Shown here: positions 1 to 6,820 of the stretch, one piece after another
How the letters are laid out: every line of letters starts with the position of its first letter
How positions within the stretch are numbered: position 1 is the first letter of the stretch
IMG/VR virus record: IMGVR_UViG_3300007734_000631
Span: 1-35,908 of that record
Source: a virus
Length of the DNA: 35,908 nucleotides
Strand: one strand, 5' to 3'
Notes under the pieces: model-generated
What the model saw: only the letters and a program-made list of their open reading frames with translations
The model's database searches: none
What the model was told of the DNA's origin: nothing
Program-made: the position numbers and the translations under genes

Positions 1-62
1 TCTTTTGCCACCATTTCCAGCGGGGTTGGGGTTGATAACAGTTTCTTTGTCAGTTGAATCAT
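1..62 (-). CDS. Partial small protein (N-terminal 20 residues only)
   Basis: Only the first 20 codons lie in the window; the gene continues past the left edge. The ATG overlaps the stop of the upstream gene in an ATGA junction and is preceded by GAGGAG, so start and frame are well supported. The visible residues begin MIQLTKKLLSTPTPLEMVAK. The TPTP stretch echoes the Thr-Pro repeats of the upstream gene. Function cannot be told from this fragment. Confidence 0.6.
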   Translation of the reverse strand, partial: MIQLTKKLLSTPTPLEMVAK

Positions 63-238
63 GTGTTCTCCTCAATTGGTACATCACGCCATTCGCCATC
101 ATCCACAACCCAATCGTCATGCGCCCATATTTTCTTTTCCCACCATTGTTGAAGGACAAGGATTGGGGTTGGGGTTGGGGTTGGCTCATAACGAACTACA
201 AAGCGCAGCTTGGGTGTCGGTGTCGGTGTCAGTGTCAT
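59..238 (-). CDS. Small protein with two Thr-Pro repeat tracts
   Basis: A 59-residue protein whose ATG overlaps the upstream stop (ATGA), as in the rest of this leftward cluster. Near the N terminus is TLTPTPTP and about ten residues later EPTPTPTP, encoded by short tandem hexanucleotides (GGTGTC and GGGGTT units on the plus strand). The C-terminal half is acidic and Trp-rich (QQWWEKK, DDWVVDDGEW). No known domain is recognised. The hexanucleotide tracts could vary in length by slippage without breaking frame. A function is not assigned. Confidence 0.6.
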   Translation of the reverse strand: MTLTPTPTPKLRFVVRYEPTPTPTPILVLQQWWEKKIWAHDDWVVDDGEWRDVPIEENT

Positions 239-384
239 TTGCATTCCTTGGTGAACACGGATGCCACGGTGTAGCACTTGGGTTGGTAAGTGGCGTAGCC
301 CATGTAGAACCCCACCACAATGACGGTAGAGACAAGCCCCACCAGCGCAAAGAAGTCAGCGAAGAAATCTAGTATGTACTTCAT
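235..384 (-). CDS. Small single-pass membrane protein
   Basis: A 49-residue protein starting MKYILDFFADFFALVG with one hydrophobic segment at about residues 10-30, so probably inserted in the inner membrane. The start is chosen because CGGAG lies six bases upstream and the upstream gene ends just before it. The stop overlaps the next ATG. It has two cysteines in the short C-terminal tail. Whether it acts in lysis, superinfection exclusion or something else cannot be judged. Confidence 0.6.
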   Translation of the reverse strand: MKYILDFFADFFALVGLVSTVIVVGFYMGYATYQPKCYTVASVFTKECK

Positions 385-398
385 GTTGCGCTCCGTGT

Positions 399-653
399 TC
401 ACAGTCGTTGCGGGCTCTGCATTACGTACTTGGCAAACTGCTTCTTGTTCTTTGAAGATGTATGCCACACGTTGACAATGTTCCACCCGCCCTCCTTCTT
501 TAGTATGTGAATGACTGCCGCCAAACGAAAGCACCCGCATCCTTTGAGCGCATCCATAGGGGTAAGCTGCCTACCCTTCAGCAACTCATCCAGCACCCAT
601 GCAATCTGTGTTGACTTCGTGGCAATAAAGTCTTTGTTTGTTAACGTAGCCAT
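399..653 (-). CDS. HTH_39-like helix-turn-helix protein
   Basis: An 84-residue protein with the pattern of the small phage helix-turn-helix family HTH_39 (PF14090). It has an N-terminal helix (STQIAWVLDELLKG), the LTPMDALKGCGCFRLAAVIHILKKEG core at about residues 28-56 with the characteristic 'TP-x-x-AL-x-GC-x-RLAA-I-x-x-L-x-x-EG' layout, then a strand and a final KQFAKYVM. Members are thought to bind DNA, although few have been studied. The start overlaps the upstream stop (TAATG). It is the clearest DNA-binding candidate in the leftward cluster and so one possible reader of the repeated palindrome, but nothing in the sequence proves that. Confidence 0.72.
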   Translation of the reverse strand: MATLTNKDFIATKSTQIAWVLDELLKGRQLTPMDALKGCGCFRLAAVIHILKKEGGWNIVNVWHTSSKNKKQFAKYVMQSPQRL

Positions 654-793
654 TAGTTGTCTCCTTCTGTTTCTGCATCAATAAGTTCTTGGTCTTCGGG
701 GTACAAATCTTCATACGGTATGAAGTGGTTCTCCTGACAGCAGTGGTACTTGTCCCCTCTAGGTGTCAGGCAATACACGCAGTAGTCGCTCAT
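653..793 (-). CDS. Small cysteine-rich protein with embedded palindrome
   Basis: A 46-residue protein, MSDYCVYCLTP... with C5-x2-C8 and a later HCC at 17-19, a possible small zinc knuckle, followed by an acidic tail. The ATG overlaps the upstream stop (ATGA) and the stop overlaps the ATG of the HTH gene (TAATG), so it is held in a translationally coupled chain. The repeated palindrome (core 710-724) falls inside the gene and is read as Phe-Ile-Pro-Tyr-Glu. No family is recognised. Confidence 0.6.
   Translation of the reverse strand: MSDYCVYCLTPRGDKYHCCQENHFIPYEDLYPEDQELIDAETEGDN
710..724. repeat. Dispersed palindrome copy 1
   Basis: Core TTCATAC-G-GTATGAA, located inside the small cysteine-rich gene at 653-793. 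Confidence 0.9.
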
Positions 794-1011
794 CCTAAAT
801 CTCCTGTTTCATGTTTTAATCTTTTGAGCCGCATACGGACGTTGCTTACGATGTCGGTATCGTCCCAAGGTTTAGATACGAATTGGGTTGGATACGGCTG
901 TGTCACTATCACTTGTATATCCATCAAGCATTCATACAACTCATCTGCTCGTGCTGCCCGCATAAATGCTTTCTCTTCGACGGGTATGTCGAACATCAGG
1001 TTTGCCATCAT
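790..1011 (-). CDS. Unidentified 73-residue protein
   Basis: Starts MMANLMFDIPVEEKAFMRAARADELYECL with AAAGGAGAG upstream; the second ATG at 1008 is an equally good start. The first half looks helical and charged, and the C-terminal part is basic (RMRLKRLKH). The stop overlaps the next ATG. It is not recognised as a member of a known family. Confidence 0.6.
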   Translation of the reverse strand: MMANLMFDIPVEEKAFMRAARADELYECLMDIQVIVTQPYPTQFVSKPWDDTDIVSNVRMRLKRLKHETGDLG

Positions 1012-1014
1012 CAG

Positions 1015-1569
1015 TCACTCTCCTTTCTCTTGTTCCAAACCATCACTCTCTTCCTCACCCTCTTGTGGTTCTAGGTAGTACAAGGCATCGTGTACCTTGA
1101 GACCTAGCCCATCTACGTAGTTGCCTTCTTGTGCAATACGCAACGTACAAATAGCACGTATCACCCAAGCAGGGGCATCCTTCTGCGCTATGTTTTTTCT
1201 TAGCTTACCTTTGAAACTTGGCAATGTAAAGTCTATAATATCTATCAGACCATCGTCTTTGATAGTCACCCTCAATGCCGCTTTTGTCTCCGCTTTTGTT
1301 ATCAGTGCATGAATGATTTGCGGGTCGTTCACTGATGGGATTGGCACGGTATAAATGCTTGGGATGTGGTCAATCCTAGGTTGGGGTAGGGTGCGTACAA
1401 GGGTTGAAGGGTATCGCGGGTCGTTATGCCCAAAGCTGTACCTAGAATTACCCAATGCACGTGCATACGTTCTAAACCACCATTCAGATGACAGCACATC
1501 GTTTGCCACCACTTCTTTGAGTGGCTTGTTCCTGTAGTAGTTGTCTTCGTAGGCTTCGTTGTTATTCAT
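1015..1569 (-). CDS. Unidentified 184-residue phage protein
   Basis: A soluble-looking protein with GAGGAG upstream of its ATG, which overlaps the upstream stop. There is an aromatic N-terminal part (YEDNYYRNKP, SSEWWFRTYARAL), a proline-rich middle and an acidic C-terminal tail. The phrase WVIRAICTLRIAQEGNYVDGLG suggests a helical core. There are no transmembrane segments and no catalytic motif that I can name. It sits in the middle of the coupled small-gene cluster. Confidence 0.65.
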   Translation of the reverse strand: MNNNEAYEDNYYRNKPLKEVVANDVLSSEWWFRTYARALGNSRYSFGHNDPRYPSTLVRTLPQPRIDHIPSIYTVPIPSVNDPQIIHALITKAETKAALRVTIKDDGLIDIIDFTLPSFKGKLRKNIAQKDAPAWVIRAICTLRIAQEGNYVDGLGLKVHDALYYLEPQEGEEESDGLEQEKGE

Positions 1570-1736
1570 TCGTATATCTCCTCAATAGATTCAACACTCC
1601 AGTTTGAGTCGTTGATATTCACCCCGTCAGCTTCGATGCGTTTCCACGCTACTCCCTCAGCTTCGTCTTCGTTCTCAGCTTCCACAGTCACAATCACGTA
1701 GCTTGTGCGCTGCAACTCCACTTCATAGGTTTTCAT
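1566..1736 (-). CDS. DpnD/PcfM-like small protein
   Basis: A 56-residue protein with the layout of the DpnD/PcfM family (PF14207 type): an N-terminal strand (KTYEVELQRTSYVIVTVEA) followed by an acidic helix (NEDEAEGVAWKRIEAD) and a short C-terminal strand (WSVESIEEI). Such proteins are common on phages and plasmids and have no agreed function. The ATG at 1736 overlaps the previous stop and the stop overlaps the next ATG. The family match rests on overall pattern. Confidence 0.55.
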   Translation of the reverse strand: MKTYEVELQRTSYVIVTVEAENEDEAEGVAWKRIEADGVNINDSNWSVESIEEIYE

Positions 1737-1885
1737 GTTTCATCCTTCTTTTCTTTTTCCTGCGCCATCTCGCACAGGGTGTCGTACTGCTTCCATGCCG
1801 CGCAGCATATGCAAGTCCACTCGTAGTCAGGGCAACGCTCACCATAGAATTCGGTGAGGGCTTCTTCAATCAGGTTAGTCATCAT
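1733..1885 (-). CDS. Small cysteine-rich protein
   Basis: A 50-residue protein starting MMTNLIEEAL, placed by GAGGAG seven bases upstream of the first of two adjacent ATGs. It contains CPDYEWTCICC at about residues 18-28 and another Cys at 38, a candidate small metal-binding site, followed by a Lys/Glu tail. It overlaps the gene upstream by a few codons and couples to the gene downstream by ATGA. No family is recognised. Confidence 0.55.
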   Translation of the reverse strand: MMTNLIEEALTEFYGERCPDYEWTCICCAAWKQYDTLCEMAQEKEKKDET

Positions 1886-2114
1886 GGTTGTTCTCCTCAA
1901 GGTTTTTTAGTTGGTACTCAGCAAGGCGGGCATCCCATGTTTCTTGCGTATCGGGCGGGTATATCCCGTGGTATGAGATGGTGCATCCTTCTTCGATGGT
2001 TGGGTCAGCAAGCATCGCGGCCTCGGCTTCTTGTTCGGAATCAAACGGCCCAACAAAGAAAAACCCACTCTCGATGTCGCCTATTACGGCAATACATTTG
2101 CATTTTCTAATCAT
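1875..2114 (-). CDS. Unidentified 79-residue protein
   Basis: Start chosen at MIRKCKCIAV because GAGAGGAGAACG precedes it, just after the stop of the 292-residue gene upstream. The fold looks alpha/beta: a strand (KCIAVIGD), a hairpin (GFFFVGPFDS), an acidic helix (EQEAEAAMLAD), then GCTISYHGIY. The 'FDSEQEAEAAM' pattern resembles small SPOR-like or YCII-like phage proteins in general outline only. The C terminus is acidic. Function unknown. Confidence 0.58.
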   Translation of the reverse strand: MIRKCKCIAVIGDIESGFFFVGPFDSEQEAEAAMLADPTIEEGCTISYHGIYPPDTQETWDARLAEYQLKNLEENNHDD

Positions 2115-2128
2115 GCTTCGTTCTCCTC

Positions 2129-3007
2129 TCAAATAAACACACAGAAAAATGTATCTGTGAAACGCACACCCACATCAACGATGGGCTTGCGTACTTCAGC
2201 AATCTGCAAGACAGCTACCTTGTTGCGAATGTGTTCAGGCACATCCTCCAGCTTGAATAGCACTTGCTCCATCTCGTCTTCAACTTGCATCACCACACGG
2301 TCAGGCTTAGACCATACGAAACATGTTTTAGGTTTGTATTGCGACATACGTTTCAGTTCCTCACCTTTCTCTGTTATTAGTGCCATTGCTTTCTTAAACG
2401 CTTCGGTTGCGGGTTGATAGCCTGAGCGAACCATGTTCTCCACTTCCGCAATCATTGGCTCGTCGATGTTTTTGATTCGGTACAACTCGTCCCTAGCAGG
2501 GGAGCCCAGTTTGGATATCGCTTGCGTCAAAGATACTCTGTGGTCATTGATTAGCGCATTCAACAGCTTGGGTTTCAAGTACGTCTTAGCATTCTTGACA
2601 GCGTTGGCAAAGTTAGATGTCCGCTTTACGTGATACCCATCATTGCCGGGGTTGTACTTCTCGTTTGTGATTGCATCTGACTTCACACAGAAATTTATCT
2701 TGCCCTCCTTGTCGCAATACAAAAACAACATACCTACACTTAGTTCAGGGGCTTCCTTGTAGGCCACACCCACGATGCTGTAGATGTCATATTTATCGGG
2801 GTTAAAAGTCGGTCTGCTTAGTTTAGGTAGCGTGAACACCACATCGCGGCGAGCATGCTTAAAGTCCAACATGAACCGATGCAAGTCACGGGGCACGGGG
2901 ATTTCATCTACCCACCACAGATGTCCCACAGACTTAGCGTAGTCATACGTATTCACGTAGTCGGTGTAATCGCTACCTACAAAATCTTCCTTGGTAATCG
3001 CTGGCAT
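2129..3007 (-). CDS. Unidentified 292-residue protein downstream of the VWA gene
   Basis: Start chosen at MPAITKEDFVGSD because AAAGGAAC stands upstream; an in-frame ATG 42 bases earlier lacks a good site. The product appears soluble, with beta-rich and helical stretches and a lysine-rich region around KTYLKPKLLNALINDHRVSL. No catalytic motif is recognised. It is the fourth gene of the leftward series that begins with the DUF3150-like gene, and it too has a palindrome just upstream (core 3058-3072, about 50 bases before the start codon). It is therefore probably controlled together with that module and may be a partner or substrate; that link is inference. Confidence 0.7.
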   Translation of the reverse strand: MPAITKEDFVGSDYTDYVNTYDYAKSVGHLWWVDEIPVPRDLHRFMLDFKHARRDVVFTLPKLSRPTFNPDKYDIYSIVGVAYKEAPELSVGMLFLYCDKEGKINFCVKSDAITNEKYNPGNDGYHVKRTSNFANAVKNAKTYLKPKLLNALINDHRVSLTQAISKLGSPARDELYRIKNIDEPMIAEVENMVRSGYQPATEAFKKAMALITEKGEELKRMSQYKPKTCFVWSKPDRVVMQVEDEMEQVLFKLEDVPEHIRNKVAVLQIAEVRKPIVDVGVRFTDTFFCVFI

Positions 3008-3057
3008 AAAAGTTCCTTTCACTGGTTGATAAAAAATAGGGAAACTCAACGGGCAAC

Positions 3058-3072
3058 TTCATACGGTATGAA
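3058..3072. repeat. Dispersed palindrome copy 2
   Basis: Core TTCATAC-G-GTATGAA in the gap between the VWA gene and the 292-residue gene. Three direct 12-base repeats carrying the half-site ATGAAGT follow at 3076-3111. Confidence 0.9.
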
Positions 3073-3075
3073 TTT

Positions 3076-3111
3076 GATGAAGTCCCCGATGAAGTCCCCG
3101 ATGAAGTCCCC
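3076..3111 (+). repeat. Three tandem 12-base half-site repeats
   Basis: GATGAAGTCCCC occurs three times in succession (3076-3087, 3088-3099, 3100-3111). Each unit contains ATGAAGT, which is the right half-site of the adjacent palindrome without its first bases. This makes it look like a cluster of extra or degraded binding half-sites spaced slightly more than one helical turn apart. Confidence 0.85.
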
Positions 3112-3140
3112 CGCGCCCTGATAACTGTTTCCTTGCTCCA

Positions 3141-4373
3141 TTAGTCGATGTGGATGACCACACCCGATGGCGGCTTTGCGTTCTTGTTACCCACCACACA
3201 CCACAGCACAGGGCATGACCACTCGCCCCATGAACCCATCTCCCCGTCAGTGAACATGACTACGCACTCGGGCACAATCTGTTCCTTCTTCATGTACTTA
3301 GGCACACATGCCGCATCAGTACCACCGCCCCCTGCTGGGCTGGTTGACTTAGACAACTTATCCAAGTCATCACGCCCATAAACTTCGTGTCGTGCAACTT
3401 GGGTATCCCAATACAACACATCCACTTTCTCGGGCTGGAGCGTGGTGCACACCGCTTGCATCTCAGCCAAGAACGGCTCCAGTGCATGAAAGCATGAACC
3501 CGATGTATCTGCGCCGAGAACCACACGCCCCATCGTCTCGCTCACCGTGCTAGGCATATACACATCGTGCTGGAGCCAACGGCGGTTGACCTTCTGCCAT
3601 GTGGAAATATCTTTACCAGCAGCAAGCGAGGACAGATACTCACGCAACTGAACACGCCAGTCAACCTTCGGTTCGGTCAACGCACCCAGCACAGCAGACT
3701 GATTGCCGTTCATCTTCCCTGCCAACATCTGACCCTGACGTATCGCTTGGTCAATCTCACGTTGCACTTCCTGTATGTCCTCGGGAGTCATGTCGCTCGT
3801 ATCCCAGTCATGCTCATCAAGGCCAGCGTCCTCGTCACCGCTCGGGTCACCACCATCGCCATTGCCCTCACCGTCACCCTTACCCTCGCCCTTCTCTTTC
3901 TCGTTGTCATCGTCCTCAGCATCTTGGGTCAACGCATCGAACACTTGCTGTGAGTCCATGTCACGGTACTTCTCATCCAGCAGTCCACCCTCGGGCAACT
4001 TCACGAACCCATTCGATGCCCTGTCGATGTCATAGATGATTAGGTTAATCACGTAGTCGCATGCCATGTTCGCCCGCTTCGGGTGTATCGCATAGAGATG
4101 TTTCCACAAGAACGTATGCTGAAACACCTTGTGCAAGTTCTCGTGCAGAACAAGGCCGCGCCGTTCGGGGTCGGTGAGTTTGGCAATGAATGCTTCGCCA
4201 TAACGCACATCCACACCATTGGTGCATGCAGTACGAACATCTTTGGACACCATGTACTTGCCGACAAGGATGACACCCGAGTACTCCATAGTTTGTGGAT
4301 GGGACATAAGTTCCACATGGCAGCGTTCGATAAGCTGTAGTGGGGTTAGTGATTGAGTCTGAGTTAAGAACAT
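3141..4373 (-). CDS. HExxH metallopeptidase-like / VWA domain protein (DUF2201 type)
   Basis: A 410-residue two-domain protein. The N-terminal part carries HENLH at residues 77-81 and CDYVIN at 105-110, the signature of the putative metallopeptidase domain of DUF2201/VWA-like proteins. A very acidic Gly/Asp/Glu linker spans about 150-190. The C-terminal part is a VWA domain with MIDAS motif DTSGS at 289-293, a GGGTD turn at 349-353 and FTDGE at 374-378. Such proteins typically pair with MoxR-type ATPases, and one lies immediately upstream here. VWA/MoxR pairs act as metal chelatases or protein-remodelling machines; the cobaltochelatase CobT resemblance is only by architecture. Start at 4373 has AAAAAGGA upstream. 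Its leader holds the four-unit half-site array. Confidence 0.85.
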   Translation of the reverse strand: MFLTQTQSLTPLQLIERCHVELMSHPQTMEYSGVILVGKYMVSKDVRTACTNGVDVRYGEAFIAKLTDPERRGLVLHENLHKVFQHTFLWKHLYAIHPKRANMACDYVINLIIYDIDRASNGFVKLPEGGLLDEKYRDMDSQQVFDALTQDAEDDDNEKEKGEGKGDGEGNGDGGDPSGDEDAGLDEHDWDTSDMTPEDIQEVQREIDQAIRQGQMLAGKMNGNQSAVLGALTEPKVDWRVQLREYLSSLAAGKDISTWQKVNRRWLQHDVYMPSTVSETMGRVVLGADTSGSCFHALEPFLAEMQAVCTTLQPEKVDVLYWDTQVARHEVYGRDDLDKLSKSTSPAGGGGTDAACVPKYMKKEQIVPECVVMFTDGEMGSWGEWSCPVLWCVVGNKNAKPPSGVVIHID

Positions 4374-4410
4374 AGTGATTCCTTTTTAGTTAAGGGTACA
4401 AAACACGGGG

Positions 4411-4450
4411 CAACTTCATACAACTTCATACAACTTCATACAACTTCATA
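4411..4450 (+). repeat. Four tandem 10-base half-sites leading into a palindrome
   Basis: CAACTTCATA occurs four times with an exact 10-base period; the last copy is the left arm of a complete palindrome. A 10-base period puts every half-site on nearly the same face of the helix, as expected for cooperative protein binding. It lies about 40 bases upstream of the VWA gene start. Confidence 0.92.
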
Positions 4451-4459
4451 CGGTATGAA
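4445..4459. repeat. Dispersed palindrome copy 3
   Basis: Core TTCATAC-G-GTATGAA upstream of the VWA gene and downstream of the MoxR gene, fused to the 10-base half-site array. Confidence 0.9.
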
Positions 4460-4490
4460 TTTGATATGCAGTCCCCCACCTACTCTCCAT

Positions 4491-5582
4491 TTACTTCTTC
4501 GCGGTCTTGCCGAACATGTAGTTGTTAGCCGCCGCCCACATCTGAAACTTCGTATTGGTTGCCGCAACATTCTGCTTAGGGCAAGCCTCGCTCAACACGC
4601 TACGGGCAAACAAGCCTTGCGCCTCCTTGCTGAGTCGTGGCAGGAAGTCCATGAACGCATCCATCGTGGCCTTCTCAATGCGCTGGATTGCCTTAGACAC
4701 CAACATACACGCCGCTGCACCATTGCTAGGTACGGTGACAGTCGTGGGATTCTTGACCAACTCTTCCCAAGACACAAGTTGAGAGTCCAGCTTGTAGATG
4801 GTCAGTATCTTGTGCATCGCGGCTTCGCCTACCGTACCCGTCATGGCATGCCACAGGATTGCATCACCCAAGATAGCGGTGCGGGTAATCAAGTCGCTTG
4901 CCGCATGTAACGAACGTGGAGTAACACATGCCAACCGTACAGTACGTGGGTCGTTAATCAGCACGTTCATCTCGGGCTTCTCGTAGTCTTCGAACGATGC
5001 CAGCATCTCAGGGAACTCGCGCATCGAACCGATGATGACCGGATGCCATGCGTTGTTGATTGCATACTCCATCATGGTCATGTAGTCGGGCTTCGATACC
5101 CGAACTTGGATGACACGATTGCGAACGTGTGCTGGTACGTTATCGCCTAAGCCTTCTACCGAAAGATTGGTAGTCGCAAAGATGATGCCGTTCAACGTGT
5201 ACATACCCAGTTGACGTTCCAGCATCAGACGCAAGCAAGCATTGAGTACGCCACCCTTGGCCTTGCCCAACTCGTCCATCATCATCACAACCTTCTTGCC
5301 CTTGAAGTGCAAGCCAAACTCTTCGTTGGGAATGAATGAGCAAACCTCCACACCATCTAGTGTGCGAATTTTGGGCACGGTGAAGTCGCCCACATCCTTC
5401 GTGGTCAGGTCAACGTAGCAAAAGATGTAGTCTTTGAACTGCGGCAACTTGGCTAGGGATTTGAGGATGGATGACTTACCGATACCCATCTCGCCCGACA
5501 CAAGCACGGTGCGTAGGTCACCAATGGAGGCAATTAGGTCAACGCATTGCTGGAGGGATAGGGATTTATACATAACAGACAT
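4491..5582 (-). CDS. MoxR-type AAA+ ATPase
   Basis: A 363-residue AAA+ ATPase. Walker A GEMGIGKS is at residues 30-37, Walker B VVMMMDE at 98-104, sensor-1 Asn in FATTN at 135-139, and candidate arginine fingers lie in HVRNR at 152-156. The C-terminal half has the helical lid. This is the MoxR/CobS/NorQ arrangement; these ATPases work with VWA proteins to remodel or metallate a target. The VWA gene is next downstream and a DUF3150-like gene next upstream. Start at 5582 has AAAGGAATC upstream. A palindrome (core 5703-5717) lies about 120 bases before the start. The physiological target in the phage cycle is not known. Confidence 0.88.
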   Translation of the reverse strand: MSVMYKSLSLQQCVDLIASIGDLRTVLVSGEMGIGKSSILKSLAKLPQFKDYIFCYVDLTTKDVGDFTVPKIRTLDGVEVCSFIPNEEFGLHFKGKKVVMMMDELGKAKGGVLNACLRLMLERQLGMYTLNGIIFATTNLSVEGLGDNVPAHVRNRVIQVRVSKPDYMTMMEYAINNAWHPVIIGSMREFPEMLASFEDYEKPEMNVLINDPRTVRLACVTPRSLHAASDLITRTAILGDAILWHAMTGTVGEAAMHKILTIYKLDSQLVSWEELVKNPTTVTVPSNGAAACMLVSKAIQRIEKATMDAFMDFLPRLSKEAQGLFARSVLSEACPKQNVAATNTKFQMWAAANNYMFGKTAKK

Positions 5583-5694
5583 GATGATTCCTTTCAGGGG
5601 TTAATAAAAAATACACAACGAATACATAAACACACAGAGCTAGAACTAACGGGGAACATTGAACACAGGGAAATAAGTTAGGGGGAAATTTCAA

Positions 5695-5722
5695 AAGGGA
5701 ACTTCATACCGTATGAATTCCC
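5695..5722 (-). terminator. Palindrome-based hairpin with T run after the DUF3150-like gene
   Basis: On the minus strand the palindrome core is extended by GGG(AA) on one side and (GTT)CCC on the other, with one internal mismatch, and is followed at once by TTTT. It could work as an intrinsic terminator or attenuator between the DUF3150-like gene and the MoxR gene. The T run is short, so the call is tentative. Confidence 0.4.
5703..5717. repeat. Dispersed palindrome copy 4
   Basis: Core TTCATAC-C-GTATGAA in the gap between the DUF3150-like gene and the MoxR ATPase gene. It is the opposite orientation to copies 2 and 3, judged by the central base. Confidence 0.9.
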
Positions 5723-5731
5723 CCCCGTTTT

Positions 5732-6628
5732 TTAGAATGAGAACTTGTCCAGCATGGCGTCCACCTTGCGCTTGGTTTGCTCACGCAGGGAATCACTCTC
5801 ACGCAGGGAAGTCGCATCGACACCGCGCATTGCATCCTCCAGTTGCTTGCGCATCTCCTCCATCCGAACATCGCCACCGATGTTGAAGTGCTTGAGCAGC
5901 CCAGCCACTTCGATGGCGTTCTCTACCAATGAGTCACGGAATATCTTGCGCTTGGGGTCACCGTCCGCCCCTACCGTATCTTCAAGACGCTCTGACATCT
6001 TGGTGAGTACATCGTGCAGCCTATCCCATGCATCCTGCATTGCGCCCTTGATGCGGGCATCCATCACGGTCTCGTAGTGGGTACGCAATTCCTCCAGCCC
6101 CTCGCTCCCGATGTCCACGCGAAAGTCCCCCGATGTAGGCAGGGGTGCAAGCGAGTACCGGAACCCGAACTTGTTGACGATGTGTTCCCGTGTCGGGTAG
6201 TCCTCGCGGTTGAACAAGTCGCCCAGTTGGAATGCCGCCGCCGCGACCATCGTGTCGTACTCATTTAGAAAATTGTTCACAGCTTGGGCGAACTGCTGCT
6301 CGTAATCCGCCAGTCGTGATTTGAAGTCCAGCAAAGATGTTGTAGGGAGAAGCCTGTCGCCGTTGTCGCCCCACGGCTGGGTCACCGTGTACAGCCATGT
6401 ACGGATTGCGCCGCTCAGTTTGGTTAACTCCTCCAGCTTGCCGCTACCAGCAAACAGATTCTTGGTGTAGTTGCCAGCACGGGTACGGGTTGACTTTTGT
6501 TGGTCAACTTCCTCGCTCACCCGCTTGTCCAGCTTGCGCCCTGTCCATACGGACAGAGATAGGTTGACGATGAGGGCACTGCTTGAGAGAGTGCTGACGT
6601 TGGCGTTGGTTGTGGTTTGCAGTTGCAT
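5732..6628 (-). CDS. DUF3150-like protein, first gene of the ATPase/VWA module
   Basis: A 298-residue mostly helical protein. The N-terminal region (LIVNLSLSVWTGRKLDKRVSEEV), the central PWGDNGDRLLPT, and the following acidic helices match my picture of DUF3150-type proteins found beside MoxR and VWA genes on phages and plasmids. That assignment is by pattern and neighbours, not a search. The C-terminal third is a charged coiled-coil-like segment (residues about 210-295). Start is set at MQLQTTTNANV because AAAGGAACC precedes it. It is the first gene after the consensus promoter at 6709-6736 and has a palindrome in its 5' leader. Confidence 0.65.
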   Translation of the reverse strand: MQLQTTTNANVSTLSSSALIVNLSLSVWTGRKLDKRVSEEVDQQKSTRTRAGNYTKNLFAGSGKLEELTKLSGAIRTWLYTVTQPWGDNGDRLLPTTSLLDFKSRLADYEQQFAQAVNNFLNEYDTMVAAAAFQLGDLFNREDYPTREHIVNKFGFRYSLAPLPTSGDFRVDIGSEGLEELRTHYETVMDARIKGAMQDAWDRLHDVLTKMSERLEDTVGADGDPKRKIFRDSLVENAIEVAGLLKHFNIGGDVRMEEMRKQLEDAMRGVDATSLRESDSLREQTKRKVDAMLDKFSF

Positions 6629-6653
6629 GATGGTTCCTTTCAGTTGTGGTGTC

Positions 6654-6668
6654 TTCATACCGTATGAA
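6654..6668. repeat. Dispersed palindrome copy 5 in the leader of the ATPase module
   Basis: Core TTCATAC-C-GTATGAA. It lies roughly 35-50 bases downstream of the expected transcription start of the promoter at 6709-6736 and 26 bases before the first start codon. That fits a roadblock operator or an RNA hairpin in the leader. Confidence 0.9.
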
Positions 6669-6708
6669 GTTGCACCGAGTTACTACACATGATTACACAT
6701 GAGCCTAC

Positions 6709-6736
6709 ATTATAACACATTGACAGATGCTGTCAA
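6709..6736 (-). promoter_or_regulatory. Consensus sigma-70 promoter for the DUF3150-MoxR-VWA genes
   Basis: On the minus strand: TTGACA (6731-6736), a 16-base spacer, then TATAAT (6709-6714), both perfect consensus hexamers. The predicted start is near 6702, about 75 bases before the ATG at 6628. The -35 box is half of a perfect inverted repeat, TTGACA-GATGC-TGTCAA (6720-6736), which could be a repressor site. It points to strong transcription by host RNA polymerase of the leftward module. Confidence 0.82.
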
Positions 6737-6739
6737 CAT

Positions 6740-6761
6740 AGGGGGAGCAGGCAATCCCCCT
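6740..6761. other. Hairpin-forming inverted repeat AGGGGG...CCCCCT
   Basis: Six-base perfect arms around a ten-base loop, just upstream of the promoter and downstream of the gene ending at 6814. It could act as a factor-dependent or weak terminator for the upstream small-gene operon. There is no T run. Confidence 0.4.
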
Positions 6762-6820
6762 GTATGTCCCTATGTTTCCCTGTATGTCCCTATGTTTCCC
6801 TATATGTCCCTGCTTATCCC
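6761..6820 (+). repeat. Helically phased decamer array upstream of the promoter
   Basis: Two exact 20-base copies (6761-6780, 6781-6800) and a degraded third (6801-6820). Each copy is itself two related decamers ending in CCC (TGTATGTCCC and TATGTTTCCC), so six roughly similar units run with a 10-base period. On the minus strand they read AGGGA-xACAT. The array starts about 25 bases upstream of the -35 box, a usual place for an activator or DNA-bending protein. Confidence 0.8.

Noticed and set aside
3141-5582. Calling the pair cobaltochelatase CobT/CobS
   Set aside because: Architecture alone does not tell a chelatase from other MoxR/VWA systems; no CobN or cobalamin gene is visible.
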